DNA of 64,000 bases from Halolamina sp. CBA1230. GTDB lineage: Archaea > Halobacteriota > Halobacteria > Halobacteriales > Haloferacaceae. Shown in pieces: positions 36,278-46,061 of this stretch (position 1 is the first letter of the stretch; every line of letters starts with the position of its first letter). The notes under the pieces were generated by a model. The model was given only the letters and a program-made list of their open reading frames with translations, was not told the DNA's origin and ran no database searches. Where the stretch lies: the NCBI RefSeq assembly GCF_002025255.2, contig NZ_CP054588.1, positions 124,001 to 188,000 of the forward strand, read 5' to 3'. The translations under genes were made by a program, and so were the position numbers.

Positions 36278-36454
36278 TTTAGCTGAATTGAGGCGCTAAG
36301 CCCCCTTCCTCAGCGAGCGCCGACCGAAGGGAAGGCGCGAGCAGGGAGGGGATACAGCGCCGCACGGTTCTCATACACTCTACGGTTGCAGGCCCACAGG
36401 CCCACGCAGTCCTAACGTTTTTGGAGTAGGGTAGCATAATATTGGTCGAACCTA

Positions 36455-36859
36455 ATGGAATACGACTTCGATTCGGGAGCGCACTCGACGTTTTCCCTGC
36501 ACTACCACCTGATACTCACCACGAAGTATCGGCGCGGAGTGCTAACCGAGGAGCGAACCCAATTCATACACGAGGTCATCAGCGGGTTCACGGACAACTA
36601 CGGTGTCGAAGTGACCAATCTTGACGGCGAGGACGACCACGTACACATCCTCTTCCGAGCGAAACCCACCACGGACCTCGTGAAGTTCATCAACACTGTT
36701 AAAGGCGCGACCGCCCGCCGTATCCGCAACGAATACGCGGATGAACTGAAGACCGAACTGTGGGGCGACTCGTTCTGGAACGATTCGTACTGCCTCATCT
36801 CGACGGGGCAGGTGTCGCTGGATGTGCTGAAACAGTACGTCGAGGACCAACGCGAGTAG
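36455..36859 (+). CDS. tnpA: IS200/IS605 Y1 transposase TnpA
   Basis: 134-aa single-strand transposase. Seen: the HUH motif in DDHVHILF and the catalytic tyrosine in LKQYVEDQ near the C-terminus. Length is normal, so it looks intact. It precedes tnpB by 6 bases and could mobilise the tnpB-only elements in this window if their ends match. Confidence 0.92.
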   Translation: MEYDFDSGAHSTFSLHYHLILTTKYRRGVLTEERTQFIHEVISGFTDNYGVEVTNLDGEDDHVHILFRAKPTTDLVKFINTVKGATARRIRNEYADELKTELWGDSFWNDSYCLISTGQVSLDVLKQYVEDQRE

Positions 36860-36865
36860 AGCGTC

Positions 36866-38107
36866 ATGTACTACGCCTACAAGTACCGTCTCAAGCCGTC
36901 CGACGCCCACCGTGAGGAGTTGGACCGACACCGAGACATTTGTAGGCAACTGTACAACCACACGCTCTACCGTCTCAACGAGTACCAAGAGAACCACGGC
37001 GAACTACCGTCCATGACCACCCTGCGGTCGGAACTGCCCGACCTCAAGAAGTGGTGGGACGGCCTCAACGAGGTGTACTCGAAGGTCCTCCAAACCGTCG
37101 TGGAACGCCTGTTCGACAACCTCAAAGGACTCTCCAAACTCAAAGAGAACGGCTACGGCGTCGGTCAACTCAAGTGGAAGCCGCCACGGGAGTTCCGCAG
37201 TTTCACGTACAGTCAGTCTGGCTTCAAGCTCGACAAGAAGGGCGGTCAGACTGTCCTGTCGCTCTCGAAACTTGCGAACATACCGATTCGACTCCACCGC
37301 GCCATCCCCGACGACGCGAAGCTCAAACAGGTCACGGTTAAGAAGGAACCGACGGGCGAGTGGTTCGCCACCTTCGGCGTCCAAATGGACCGTGAACCAC
37401 CCGAACCGCCTGAGAACCCCGAGAAGTGCGTCGGCATCGACGTTGGGATTCTCAAGTACGCTCATGACACCGACGGCACGGCAGTCGGATCGCTCGACCT
37501 CTCTGACGAGCGCGAACGCTTGGAGCGCGAGCAACGGAATCTCTCGCGGAAGCAACACGGGTCGAATAACTACGAGAAGCAACGGCGTCGGGTTGCGGAG
37601 TGTCATGCCGACCTTCGACGGAAGCGCCGTGACTTCTTGCACAAACTCTCGAACTACTACGCGGGAGAGTACGACCTCGTAGCGGTCGAAGACCTGAACG
37701 TGAAGGGGATGATGGAGTCGCCGTCGAACAGCCGCAACACGGCGTCTGCCGCGTGGCGGACGTTCCTCTCGTTGCTCGAATACAAGTGCGAGCGGGAGGG
37801 AACGCACTTCGTAGCGGTGGACCCGAGAGGGACGACCAAGGAGTGCGCGGCGTGCGGTGTCTCGACGGAGAAGCCGTTGTGGGTCCGTGAACACTCTTGT
37901 CCCTCGTGCGGGTTCGAGGCAGACAGGGACGCGAACGCGGCGTGGAACATTCTTTCTCGCGGCCTCGAAGATGTAGGAGTGGGATACTCCGAATCAACGC
38001 CTGTGGAGACTGCGCTCCCTGTGGACACCTCCGTGTCTGCAAAGCGCGTCGTGGAAGCAGGAAGCCCTACCCTCAAGGAGCGAACGGCGTCAGCCGTGAG
38101 CGAGTAG
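36866..38107 (+). CDS. tnpB: TnpB RNA-guided nuclease (element B)
   Basis: 413-aa TnpB. Seen: RuvC-I GIDVGILKYAHDTDG, RuvC-II VAVEDLNVKGMME, zinc ribbon CAACG...CPSCG, RuvC-III DRDANAAWNIL. All catalytic acids are present. The 3' end overlaps the right-end stem, as for the omega RNA of TnpB systems. Confidence 0.93.
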   Translation: MYYAYKYRLKPSDAHREELDRHRDICRQLYNHTLYRLNEYQENHGELPSMTTLRSELPDLKKWWDGLNEVYSKVLQTVVERLFDNLKGLSKLKENGYGVGQLKWKPPREFRSFTYSQSGFKLDKKGGQTVLSLSKLANIPIRLHRAIPDDAKLKQVTVKKEPTGEWFATFGVQMDREPPEPPENPEKCVGIDVGILKYAHDTDGTAVGSLDLSDERERLEREQRNLSRKQHGSNNYEKQRRRVAECHADLRRKRRDFLHKLSNYYAGEYDLVAVEDLNVKGMMESPSNSRNTASAAWRTFLSLLEYKCEREGTHFVAVDPRGTTKECAACGVSTEKPLWVREHSCPSCGFEADRDANAAWNILSRGLEDVGVGYSESTPVETALPVDTSVSAKRVVEAGSPTLKERTASAVSE

Positions 38108-38169
38108 GGTAGGGTAGGGTAGTTCACAGTTCTTGGTAACCCTGACCCGAACCGCGGAACGGCGGCGAA

Positions 38170-39744
38170 CTACCCGTTCCCGTCCGGGGTGGTCGTTCCC
38201 GACGAAGTCGCGGTCGACGCGCCACGACCCTCTGCCGCCCGTCGACGCCGCCGCAACGAGTCGTACAGCGCCCCCGCGACCTGCTCGCGGAGGCGTTCGA
38301 CGGTCTCGCGGCTCACGTCGACGGCCGCGGCGTCGTTGCCGACAAGGCTGCGCGAGCCCGCGGTGTCGATCGTCACGGTGCCCAGCCGTCGCCGCCGCTG
38401 GAACACCGTTTCGGTGCTCAGCACCGTCTGGACCCGGTAGTAGGGGACGACCTTCAGCTGTCGCACCCAGAACCCGTTCCGGGTCACGACGTGGTCGTCG
38501 CCGACGTAGTACCCCCGAGCTTTCCACTTCAGGTGAGCAGCGACGGGGACGAGCACCAGCGCCGCCAGCGGCGCCCACCAGTAGAACGAGACGTCGAGCA
38601 CCGTCTGCACCCCGTAGAGCAGGCCGGTCAGGAGGAGGACGACGCCGGCGTAGCGCGCCGCGTAGCGCTCGCGGGCCCGCTTGGGCGGGCGCTCGAACGT
38701 CATCTCCCCCGCCGGTTCGATCGAGTTCGCGAGTTCGAGCACGCGCGAGCGCTCGGCGATCGGGACCGCCGACTGGGAGGTGTTCTCCCCGCCTTCGCCG
38801 CCGCTCCCGCCGGCGGTCTCGATCTCCAGCGAGGCGTAGCCCAGCGCCCGCGCGAGCACGTTCTCCTCGATCGTGAGCGACTGCACCTTCGAGAGCGGGA
38901 TCGTCCCGCTGTACCGCTGGAGCAGGCCGCGCTCGTAGCGCAGCTCCTCGTCGCCGCGACGCAGCGTGAACCCGTAGTACAGCGTGGCGTTGATCACGCC
39001 GTACACGAGTCCGAGGAGAACGATCCCCACGAGCGTCGCGAGCGGGCCGAGCAGCCCGGTCAGGCCGGCGTCGAACCCGAAGAACCACTCGGCGTCGACG
39101 ATCGCCCCGAGCGCGGGCATGAACACGGAGCCGACGACGAACAGGATCGAGATCAGCTGGGCGTCGGCCGACACCAGCGCGAGCACCCCCAGCTCGCGGT
39201 CGGTGATTTCGAACACCGTCTCGAACCGCTCGGTCTCCTCGGCCGGCTCGCCGTCGTCGCCGGCGCGGCTCAGCCGGCTGATCTCCGCCTGGAGTCGGTT
39301 CGCGCGCTCCTCGCCCACGAACTGGAGTTGGGCCTCGCTCCCGCTCGCGCCGGCGGTCTCCAGCCGGAGCTCGGCGATCCCCAGCACGCGCTGGACCACG
39401 TTCTGGCTGATGTCGACGTTCTGGATCCGACGCAGCGGGATCTCCCGTTCGCGCCGGGCGAACACGCCCGAACGGATGTCGAACGTGTCGGTCGTGAGCT
39501 CGTACTCGAAGCGACGGTAGTAGGCGACCCCGTAGGCCACGACGGTGATCGCGATCCCGGCGGCGAGCGCGACCGCGAGCCCGACGCCCAGGAACCCCCT
39601 GATCGCGCCGAACGCCGGGATGCCGACGAACAGCGCGACGACCACGAGGCCGATCCCGTTCTCCACGATCCGGTACGGGACCGACAGCGGGTGGAGGCGG
39701 AACGCACGCCCCGTGAGCGGCTCCTCGCTCCCCCCGTCAGTCAT
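38170..39744 (-). CDS. PH-domain (bPH2/DUF304) membrane protein, YdbT-like
   Basis: 524-aa membrane protein with repeated bacterial PH-2 modules. Three modules are marked by similar segments: [38 protein letters not shown] and [17 protein letters not shown]. Each follows a pair of hydrophobic helices. The family partner YdbS is the next gene upstream, overlapping by 4 bases. The biological role is not well understood; membrane surface or protein sorting roles have been proposed for homologues. Confidence 0.85.
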   Translation of the reverse strand: MTDGGSEEPLTGRAFRLHPLSVPYRIVENGIGLVVVALFVGIPAFGAIRGFLGVGLAVALAAGIAITVVAYGVAYYRRFEYELTTDTFDIRSGVFARREREIPLRRIQNVDISQNVVQRVLGIAELRLETAGASGSEAQLQFVGEERANRLQAEISRLSRAGDDGEPAEETERFETVFEITDRELGVLALVSADAQLISILFVVGSVFMPALGAIVDAEWFFGFDAGLTGLLGPLATLVGIVLLGLVYGVINATLYYGFTLRRGDEELRYERGLLQRYSGTIPLSKVQSLTIEENVLARALGYASLEIETAGGSGGEGGENTSQSAVPIAERSRVLELANSIEPAGEMTFERPPKRARERYAARYAGVVLLLTGLLYGVQTVLDVSFYWWAPLAALVLVPVAAHLKWKARGYYVGDDHVVTRNGFWVRQLKVVPYYRVQTVLSTETVFQRRRRLGTVTIDTAGSRSLVGNDAAAVDVSRETVERLREQVAGALYDSLRRRRRAAEGRGASTATSSGTTTPDGNG

Positions 39745-40388
39745 ACTGCGTCTTCCTCCTCGGACTCGGTGGTGAGCCGTTCCAGCCGCTCCTGGAGCGT
39801 CGACGCGCGCTCGGGCGTCAGCCCCGGGATCGTCACGTCCGCGCCCCGCGAGCCGGCGGTGTACACCACCAGCGTCGACAGGCCGAGCACGCGCTCGAGC
39901 GGGCTCCGCGTCGTGTCGATATGCTGGACGCGGACGTAGGGGACGACCGTCCGCACGCGGGTGAACACCCCGCGGCTCAGGAACAGCGAGTCAGCGCGGA
40001 CGACGTACTCCCACGACCGGTACAGCAGGACGGCCCGAACGACGCCGACCAGCACGAGCAGCGCGGCCACCGCGCCGCCCATCTGGACGGCGGTCTCGAC
40101 GCCGGCCGGGAGGAGCGCCGTCTGCTCCCCGACGACGTAGGCGATCCCGCCGAGGACGGCGCCGGCGACGAGCGCGCCGATCGTCGAGCCAACGATCCAC
40201 AGCAGGCGGACCGTCGACGCCAGCTCGCGGGGGGTGCCGACGACCGACTCGTCGATTCCTGCCTCGGCGGCGACGGAGGGCTGGTCGTCCGCGTCCGGAT
40301 CGCCGTCGTCGGCCGTCGACGGGCCCGACTCCTCCCCGGGTGCTGACGGGCTGTCGTCCGTCGCGACGTCGTCTGGGGGATCGTTCAT
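39741..40388 (-). CDS. PH-domain (bPH2/DUF304) membrane protein, YdbS-like
   Basis: 215-aa protein. An acidic disordered N-terminus of about 55 residues is followed by two membrane helices ([38 protein letters not shown]) and one PH-2 domain ([19 protein letters not shown]). ATG 40388 is chosen; upstream frame is noncoding. Coupled to the larger PH-domain gene. Confidence 0.83.
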   Translation of the reverse strand: MNDPPDDVATDDSPSAPGEESGPSTADDGDPDADDQPSVAAEAGIDESVVGTPRELASTVRLLWIVGSTIGALVAGAVLGGIAYVVGEQTALLPAGVETAVQMGGAVAALLVLVGVVRAVLLYRSWEYVVRADSLFLSRGVFTRVRTVVPYVRVQHIDTTRSPLERVLGLSTLVVYTAGSRGADVTIPGLTPERASTLQERLERLTTESEEEDAV

Positions 40389-40548
40389 ACCGGTTACGTG
40401 GCACAACGGCGGCTTAACCGTACCGCCCGCCGGATGGGGGGATCGACACACCCCACTGTGGCGGTACGGCGACTCCATCGACGGCTGGAGGGTGGACCGC
40501 CACCCGCCCGTTCACAAAAAACAACGACCGTGCCGCCCGTGTTCCCGT

Positions 40549-41064
40549 CTACTCGTCTTCGGAGGCGTCCCCGAAGCGGCGTGCCGCTTCGGCACTCAGC
40601 GAGACACGGACGGTTTTCCCCGCTCTCTCGCGCTCGAACACGCCGGCGTCGGTCAGCCGGTCGACGTGGTAGGATGCGGTGCTGGCTGCGAGGTCGGTTC
40701 TCGCTGCCAGCCCGGTCACGGACACCGGTTCGGCCGTCCGGACCGCGTCGACGATCGCGGCGGGTGCCGTCAGCGCGGCGGCGAGTTCGGGGTCGTCCTC
40801 GAACCCGGCCGGGTAGAGCCGCGCGCGGCCGTCCATACGCTGTCGGTCGACCAGATCCTCACGTTCGAGGACCCGAACGTGGTACCGGGCGGTCGAGACG
40901 GGGACGCCGACGTCCCGAGCGATCGCCGTCACCGACTGGCCGGGTGTGCTGGTGACCGTGTCGTGCAGTTCCTGTCTGGTTGGGTGCTCCAGCGGATCCG
41001 ACTCGTCGTATCGACTGTAGCCCGCCGCTACCGCCCAGATCGGCTCCACGGACGGCGGCTCCAC
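40549..41064 (-). CDS. Double winged-helix regulator abutting an insertion
   Basis: About 171 aa with two tandem HTH domains: QSVTAIARDVGVPVSTARYHVRVLE and VSVTGLAARTDLAASTASYHVD. A GTG at 41064 is the most likely start. The frame stays open to 41100, where the TnpB element C hairpin begins 36 bases further up, so the native promoter or N-terminus may be lost. Homologues often carry an N-terminal membrane segment before a GYSRYDESDPLE motif; here only WAVAAGYSRYDES remains. Confidence 0.65.
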   Translation of the reverse strand: MEPPSVEPIWAVAAGYSRYDESDPLEHPTRQELHDTVTSTPGQSVTAIARDVGVPVSTARYHVRVLEREDLVDRQRMDGRARLYPAGFEDDPELAAALTAPAAIVDAVRTAEPVSVTGLAARTDLAASTASYHVDRLTDAGVFERERAGKTVRVSLSAEAARRFGDASEDE

Positions 41065-41100
41065 TGCGGCCGCGATCTGCGTGACACGTAGCGAGCGGAA

Positions 41101-42634
41101 GCTCACTCCTTTAGGGGTGGGTGTGAGCGGACACTCCCGATCAACAATCCACCGCCTCATCGCCCGGCGGTGATTCCCACCGCATCTGCAGCCTTTACAA
41201 CCAAAGAGCCACACAGTAATCGCTGTCATGCGGCGGGTCAACACCTTCCGAGTCAGCCCCCTTCAGGAGAGAGACAAGCTGATTCTCTACGAGGTGCTTG
41301 ATGCGTCCGCCGCACTGTGGAACGAACTCACCTACCACCGCCGCCAAGCCTTCTTCCAAGACCAAGACGTCTGGAGCGTCGACGCCGACGAATACCGAGT
41401 GAAGTACAAGGGCGTCCTCGGCAGTGCCACCGCCCAACAGATCATCCGCCGCAACGACGAGGCGTGGCGGTCGTTCTTCAAGCTCCTCGAAAATGGCGAA
41501 CGCCCCTCGCCGCCCGGCTACTGGAAGGACGAAGACAGCGGCGAACGCACCCTTCAGACCCTCGTGCGCAACGATATGTACTCGGTGGAGTGGGGCGAAC
41601 GGAGCAGGTTGGAGATCCCGGTCGGTCACGACCTCAAAGAGAGGTACGGTCTCGGCTACCACGAGCGACTCCGACTCGAAGCACAAGGCGACCCACGGTG
41701 GCGTGGGGAGCAAGGTCGGTTGGAACTGGTGTACGACAAAAGTGCTGAAGCGTTCAGGGCACGACAACCCGTCAAAGATGCTGTCCTACGACGGGATGAT
41801 GAATCACTGGCCACCACCTCGGGCGACGACGGGGCGGTGGCAGCCTTGGACATCGGCGCCAACAACCTCGTCGCCGTCACCACCACCACCGGCCACCAGC
41901 GCCTCTACCACGCACGCCCCCAATTCAAACGCTTCCGCCAAACTACCCAACAAATCGCCGCCCTGCAACAAGACCTCGCGTATGGCACGTGGTCAAGTCG
42001 GCGCATCCGGAAGCTGTATGGCCGGCGCACCGAGCGTGTCTACCACCTCCAAGACGCTCTTGTCCGCGACCTCGCGGAGTGGCTCGCGGAACTGGGTGTC
42101 AGTGAGGTAATCGCCGGCGACCTCGGCGACGTGCTGCAGAAGCACTGGAGTGCCGTAGTGAACGAGAAGACACACCAGTTCTGGAGCCACGGTCGGTTCC
42201 GTCGGCGTCTCCGAGAAGTCCTAGAGGGCGAGTACGACATCTCTGTGCGAGAGGTTTCCGAGTCCGGTTCATCCTCGAGGTGTCCGGAGTGTGGCGCGGG
42301 GAACGTCCATCGAGAGGGTGATCTGCTCACGTGCTACGACTGCAGTTTTGAGGGGCACAGTGATTTGGCGGCGTCGGAGAACCTGTTGGTGGAACACGCA
42401 GATGATGGGTCGATGGCTCGGCCCGCGGTCTCTCGAGAGAACACGACGGAGAGGGCACATGGAGACGTGGCCCGCCTCGAGTGGGACGATCACCGTTGGC
42501 GACGGCGGGATCAACAGACCAAAGAGGAACCTGCAGACCGGAGTACCCTGCACAGGGGGAAACTTGCCTCCGGTGCTGGTTCAGGCACGGCCTGAATCAT
42601 CCACGCGGAGGAATCCCACCCTTTCAGGGGTGGG
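41101..42634 (+). mobile_element. TnpB-only IS1341-type element C
   Basis: Left hairpin GCTCACTCCTTTAGGGGTGG...GTGAGC (41101-41128) and right hairpin CCCACCCTTTCAGGGGTGGG (42615-42634), the latter followed by AGGAAGTCA. No TnpA. It is inserted between the double-HTH gene and the second orc gene. Confidence 0.75.
41228..42595 (+). CDS. tnpB: TnpB-family protein with altered RuvC-II motif (element C)
   Basis: 455-aa TnpB. RuvC-I is ALDIGANNLVAVTTTTG, the zinc ribbon is CPECG...CYDCS, and RuvC-III is HSDLAASENLL. At RuvC-II the usual Glu-Asp/Asn-Leu is replaced by VIAGDLGDVLQKHW, that is, Gly-Asp-Leu. The protein at 51711 has the same change. The last 40 or so residues read into the right end, so the functional protein may be shorter. 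Confidence 0.88.
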   Translation: MRRVNTFRVSPLQERDKLILYEVLDASAALWNELTYHRRQAFFQDQDVWSVDADEYRVKYKGVLGSATAQQIIRRNDEAWRSFFKLLENGERPSPPGYWKDEDSGERTLQTLVRNDMYSVEWGERSRLEIPVGHDLKERYGLGYHERLRLEAQGDPRWRGEQGRLELVYDKSAEAFRARQPVKDAVLRRDDESLATTSGDDGAVAALDIGANNLVAVTTTTGHQRLYHARPQFKRFRQTTQQIAALQQDLAYGTWSSRRIRKLYGRRTERVYHLQDALVRDLAEWLAELGVSEVIAGDLGDVLQKHWSAVVNEKTHQFWSHGRFRRRLREVLEGEYDISVREVSESGSSSRCPECGAGNVHREGDLLTCYDCSFEGHSDLAASENLLVEHADDGSMARPAVSRENTTERAHGDVARLEWDDHRWRRRDQQTKEEPADRSTLHRGKLASGAGSGTA

Positions 42635-42744
42635 AGGAAGTCAAGGTTGTATCGAAACGTTTCGCGCCGTTCGCGGCCCGACCGGAACCGACCGGAACGT
42701 TCGGGGGTCCACTTATCACCGCAGGCCGAAACAGTGTCGGGTAG

Positions 42745-43749
42745 ATGCTGCGAGACGGGACGGTCTTCGAGGACGAACATCTCCCCCGCGAGATCGTCGG
42801 CCGAAACAGTCAGATGAACGAGGTGACCGACGCGCTCACGCCCGTCGAGGACGGCGCCCGCGCGGAGAACTGCTTCCTGTTCGGCCCCAGCGGCGCCGGC
42901 AAGACCACCGTCGCCCGCGCGGCGGTCCGGGAGCTCCGGCGTGCGGTGCATGGCGTCCCGACGGCCTACATCAACTGCTGGAAGGATTACACCCGGAGCG
43001 GCGTGCTCGAACGCGCCGCGAAGGATCTCGCCGGCGCCGCCGTGCCGAAGAACGTCGCCGCCCGCGAGTTGATCGACACGCTCCAGAACGGGATCGATTC
43101 GCCGAGCGTGATCGTCCTCGACGAGGTCGACCAGCTCCAGGACCCCGGGACGCTGTACGACCTCCACTCCGTCCCGGGGTTGGCGTGGATCTGTATCGCC
43201 AACCGCGAGGTCGACCTGCTCGCCCGCCTCGACGAGCGCGTCCACTCCCGGGTCTCCGTGGGCTACCGCGTCCAGTTCGACCGCTACACCGTCGACACGA
43301 CCGCCGAGATCCTCGACCGCCGGGCGGCGGAGGGGCTGGAGCCCGGCGCCGTCGACCGGCCGACGCTCGATCGGATCGCCGAACTGGTCGACGGCGACGC
43401 CCGACAGGCGATCACGGCGCTCAGGGTCGCCGCGCGCAAAGCCGAGCGCGAGGGGCTGTCGACGATTCCGCCCCGGCTCGTCGACGACGCCGTGCTCGAC
43501 GCCGAGGCCGCGGTGCGGCAGAAGACGATCTCGAAGCTCAACGACCACCAGCGCGTGCTGTACGAGTGTATCGAGGCGTCGGGCCCGCTGATCCAGAAGG
43601 AGCTGTACGAGCAGTACGAGCAGGAACACCCCGACCCCATCACGCTCCGGGGGCTGCGGAAGACCCACCTGCCCAAGCTGGAACACTACAACCTGATCGA
43701 GACCGAACGCGGCGGCGACGGCAAGACCTACCGGCTCGCGTCGGGGTAG
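42745..43749 (+). CDS. Orc1/Cdc6-family protein, second copy
   Basis: 334-aa AAA+ protein. Seen: Walker A GPSGAGKTTVAR, Walker B VIVLDEVDQLQD, sensor-1 WICIANREVDLL, lid region (GDARQAITALRVAARKAE) and a C-terminal winged helix (HQRVLYECIEASGPLIQKELYEQY). It is shorter than the orc1 at 30852, typical of the short Orc paralogues of haloarchaea. No copies of the 30-32 kb origin repeat are seen next to it. A palindrome CGAAACGTTTCG lies about 90 bases upstream. Confidence 0.92.
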   Translation: MLRDGTVFEDEHLPREIVGRNSQMNEVTDALTPVEDGARAENCFLFGPSGAGKTTVARAAVRELRRAVHGVPTAYINCWKDYTRSGVLERAAKDLAGAAVPKNVAARELIDTLQNGIDSPSVIVLDEVDQLQDPGTLYDLHSVPGLAWICIANREVDLLARLDERVHSRVSVGYRVQFDRYTVDTTAEILDRRAAEGLEPGAVDRPTLDRIAELVDGDARQAITALRVAARKAEREGLSTIPPRLVDDAVLDAEAAVRQKTISKLNDHQRVLYECIEASGPLIQKELYEQYEQEHPDPITLRGLRKTHLPKLEHYNLIETERGGDGKTYRLASG

Positions 43750-44060
43750 CGGTCGGTCCGCGACCGGGACGACCCGTGCTGGTCCGGTGTTCCCGTTCTG
43801 CCGTCCGGATACTGCCCGACCGCGAGGACGTGGGAGGCGAGGACGACGCCCGCGGCCAGCCACAGCACCGCGTCGACGTCGAGGAACCCACCCCGCCAGC
43901 CGACGTAGACGAACAGCCAGAGCAGCCCGCTCGCCGTGAGCGGCGCCCGGCCGCGACTGGTGAACACGCCGAGGAACCACGCCAGCCCGCGCGAGTGGTC
44001 GTGCCCGCCGAACCCGGGGGGCTCGTGTGCCGACGCGGAGTCGTCTCTCGCCCGCCGCAT
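43728..44060 (-). CDS. Small membrane protein, unknown
   Basis: 110-aa protein with two hydrophobic helices (APLTASGLLWLFVYVGW; DAVLWLAAGVVLASHVLAVG) between polar ends. ATG 44060 is chosen; the frame upstream is arginine-rich and unlike halophilic proteins. The 3' end overlaps the end of the convergent orc gene by 22 bases. No family recognised. Confidence 0.55.
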   Translation of the reverse strand: MRRARDDSASAHEPPGFGGHDHSRGLAWFLGVFTSRGRAPLTASGLLWLFVYVGWRGGFLDVDAVLWLAAGVVLASHVLAVGQYPDGRTGTPDQHGSSRSRTDRYPDASR

Positions 44061-44407
44061 CGCGTCCTCGTGCCGATACCGACCGGTCGATCGCGCACCT
44101 CGAACGGCGGCGGTCGCCGATCCGGACCGCCGCCGAGGCGAGGTCGACGCCCGTCGAACTCGGCGCCGTGGCTCGCCGCGGCCAGTCCGCCGTCGGTCCT
44201 CCCGCTCGTCAGTTTGCGTCGACGAATCGTGCTCCATACCCCTCCTCCGTCCCCCGACGCCATGAGTGCTCGTCGGCCCGTTCCGTTCGGTTCGATTCAC
44301 CGGAAACTACCTGATGGCGAAGGGAAGGATCTGTTCCGTCCCTCGTTCCGAGTTGAAAAATCAACGCCCGTCGGCGGAGCGACGACGGGCGGTGCGAGAG
44401 CCGACCC
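44061..44407. other. Gene-free gap
   Basis: About 350 bases; open frames here are arginine- and proline-rich and do not look like haloarchaeal proteins. No other signal seen. Confidence 0.4.
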
Positions 44408-45688
44408 CTACCGCTCGTCGACCACCGCCACGTCGAAATCCGCTGGCTCCGCGCTCGCGACGGTCGGGAGCCGGCGCAGTCGTGGGCGGAGGAACACGTA
44501 CGCGGCGGTGAACCCGAACCCGGCGGCGGCGAGCGCCATCGTCGTCCCGTGACCGATCGCGTCGCCGACGGCGCCGCCGAGCAGCGAGCCCAGCGGGAGC
44601 GTCGCGCCCGAGGCGGTACCCTTGATCGCGGACACCCGGCCCAGTCGGTCAGCCGGGAACAGTCGCTGGTTCAGCGTCGACGTGAGCACGCCGCTGACGC
44701 CGATCGGAACCCATGCGAGCCCGAACAGCCCGACCGTGAGCGCCGTTGACGGGGCGAGCACCGACGCGAGCCACGCGCAGGCGCCCAGCCCGTTCCCGAC
44801 GATCAGGAACGCGCCGTAGCGAACGCCCTCGAAACGCGGGCCGACAACCGAGCCGATCAGCCGCCCCGTGCCGAGCGCGCCGAGCAGGAGGCCGTAGGCC
44901 GCGGGCCCGCCGACGGCGTCGCCGAACGCCGGCAGCACCGCGAGCGTCACACCGGTCGTGAAGTTCGCGACCGCCGTCGTGAGCACGAGTTCGACGAACG
45001 CCGTGCCACGGAGGATCTCCACGCCTTCGCGCATGTCGTCCGCGTAGGACCGCAGCGCCGCGCGAACCGAGGCGCCGGCGTCGTCGGGCGCGACCTCCGG
45101 GACGCCCATCCGGGCGAACAGCAGTGCCGCGAGCGCGAACGTGACCGCGTCCGCGAGGAACAGCGCCGTCGGGCCGAACAGGGCGATCAGCCCGCCGCCG
45201 ACGGCGTCGAACAGCATGTCCAGCCCGAGCGTCACCGTCGCGAGCGCGGAATTGGCCTGTGACAGCCGGTCGTCCGCGACGATCCGGGGGACCAGCGTCG
45301 CCTCGATCGGCCCCATCACCAGCGTCGCGAGCATCAGGATCGGGACGACCCCGAGCAGGAGGTCGACGTCGAGTCGCCCCGCCACTGCCGCGAGCGGGAA
45401 GACGAGCACGACGACGCCCTGGACGACCTGCGAGCCGACGAGCAGGGGTTTGACCGGGAAGCGGTCGACGACCGGGCCCGCGACGGCCTGCAGCAGCCAG
45501 GGGAGCAGCAGGATCGCGTTCGCGACGCCGACCAGCGTCGTCGAGCCGCTGAGTTCGAACACGAGCCACAGCACCGCGACGGTGTAGAGGCTGTCCCCGG
45601 CGTTCGTGACGAACTGCCCGGCGACGAACCGCCGGAAGTCGCGGTTGGCCCGGAGCGGGTGGTCCCGCCCGATGGCGGGCAGGATCAC
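44408..45688 (-). CDS. MFS transporter (MFS_3/enterobactin-exporter-like)
   Basis: 426-aa membrane protein with about twelve helices. The N-terminal FRRFVAGQFVTNAGDSLYTV then AVLWLVFELSG and the later GPIEATLVPRIVADDRLSQANS are typical of the MFS_3 branch, usually drug or siderophore exporters. No neighbouring biosynthetic genes suggest a substrate. Confidence 0.88.
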   Translation of the reverse strand: MILPAIGRDHPLRANRDFRRFVAGQFVTNAGDSLYTVAVLWLVFELSGSTTLVGVANAILLLPWLLQAVAGPVVDRFPVKPLLVGSQVVQGVVVLVFPLAAVAGRLDVDLLLGVVPILMLATLVMGPIEATLVPRIVADDRLSQANSALATVTLGLDMLFDAVGGGLIALFGPTALFLADAVTFALAALLFARMGVPEVAPDDAGASVRAALRSYADDMREGVEILRGTAFVELVLTTAVANFTTGVTLAVLPAFGDAVGGPAAYGLLLGALGTGRLIGSVVGPRFEGVRYGAFLIVGNGLGACAWLASVLAPSTALTVGLFGLAWVPIGVSGVLTSTLNQRLFPADRLGRVSAIKGTASGATLPLGSLLGGAVGDAIGHGTTMALAAAGFGFTAAYVFLRPRLRRLPTVASAEPADFDVAVVDER

Positions 45689-46061
45689 CGCCGATCACCC
45701 CCGGTTCGATCGCGCGGCGGATTCGGTTCACGTCCCGGCGGACGCGAGCGATGCGACTGGGAGTCGGGAGTCGGTGCGGCGTCGTGTGAGCCCCGGTGTA
45801 GCGGGGGCTCGGTGGCGTTAGGCATCTGGCGTGTTCGATCGAGGAACTGCGGCTACCGCGCCGGTAGCGGAGCGAACCCGAGTGCTGCGGCTATCGGGCC
45901 CGCCGCGCGGCCGGCGGCGCGGTCGGATCGAACACCGGACGAATCGAGAGCCGGCGGAACATCGACGCTTCGCTCGGGTCGTCGGTGACGCAGCTAAAAG
46001 GTGTACCGGTCCGGACGGATCGATCGAGTAGCGGTGGCTACGGCTGGGTGGTGAAAACGTG
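45689..46061. other. Gene-free gap with a stem-loop
   Basis: About 370 bases. GAGCCCC (45788-45794) and GGGGCTC (45804-45810) form a stable stem-loop; a weaker GC-rich hairpin lies near 45852-45875. No T-run follows on either strand. It could end the minus-strand operon at 46062-47053. Confidence 0.4.

Larger units (their letters stand above)
36280..38125 (+). mobile_element. Complete IS200/IS605-type element B (tnpA and tnpB)
   Basis: Carries both the Y1 transposase and TnpB. The right end is visible: CCCTACCCTC (38065-38074) inside the tnpB 3' end can pair with GAGTAGGGTAGGG at 38102-38114, after which GGGTAGTTCAC closes the element. The left boundary is not certain and lies somewhere in 36240-36440. 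Confidence 0.7.

Noticed and set aside
38104-38122. GGGTA tandem repeats resembling telomeric or satellite DNA
   Set aside because: They pair with CCCTACCCTC in the tnpB 3' end and form the right end of an IS605 element.
44061-44300. N-terminal extension of the small membrane protein at 43728
   Set aside because: Arg-rich extension unlike halophilic proteins; ATG 44060 gives a more plausible protein.
45786-45875. GC-rich stem-loops considered as a tRNA or structured RNA
   Set aside because: No tRNA arms, anticodon or CCA-type layout; only simple hairpins.
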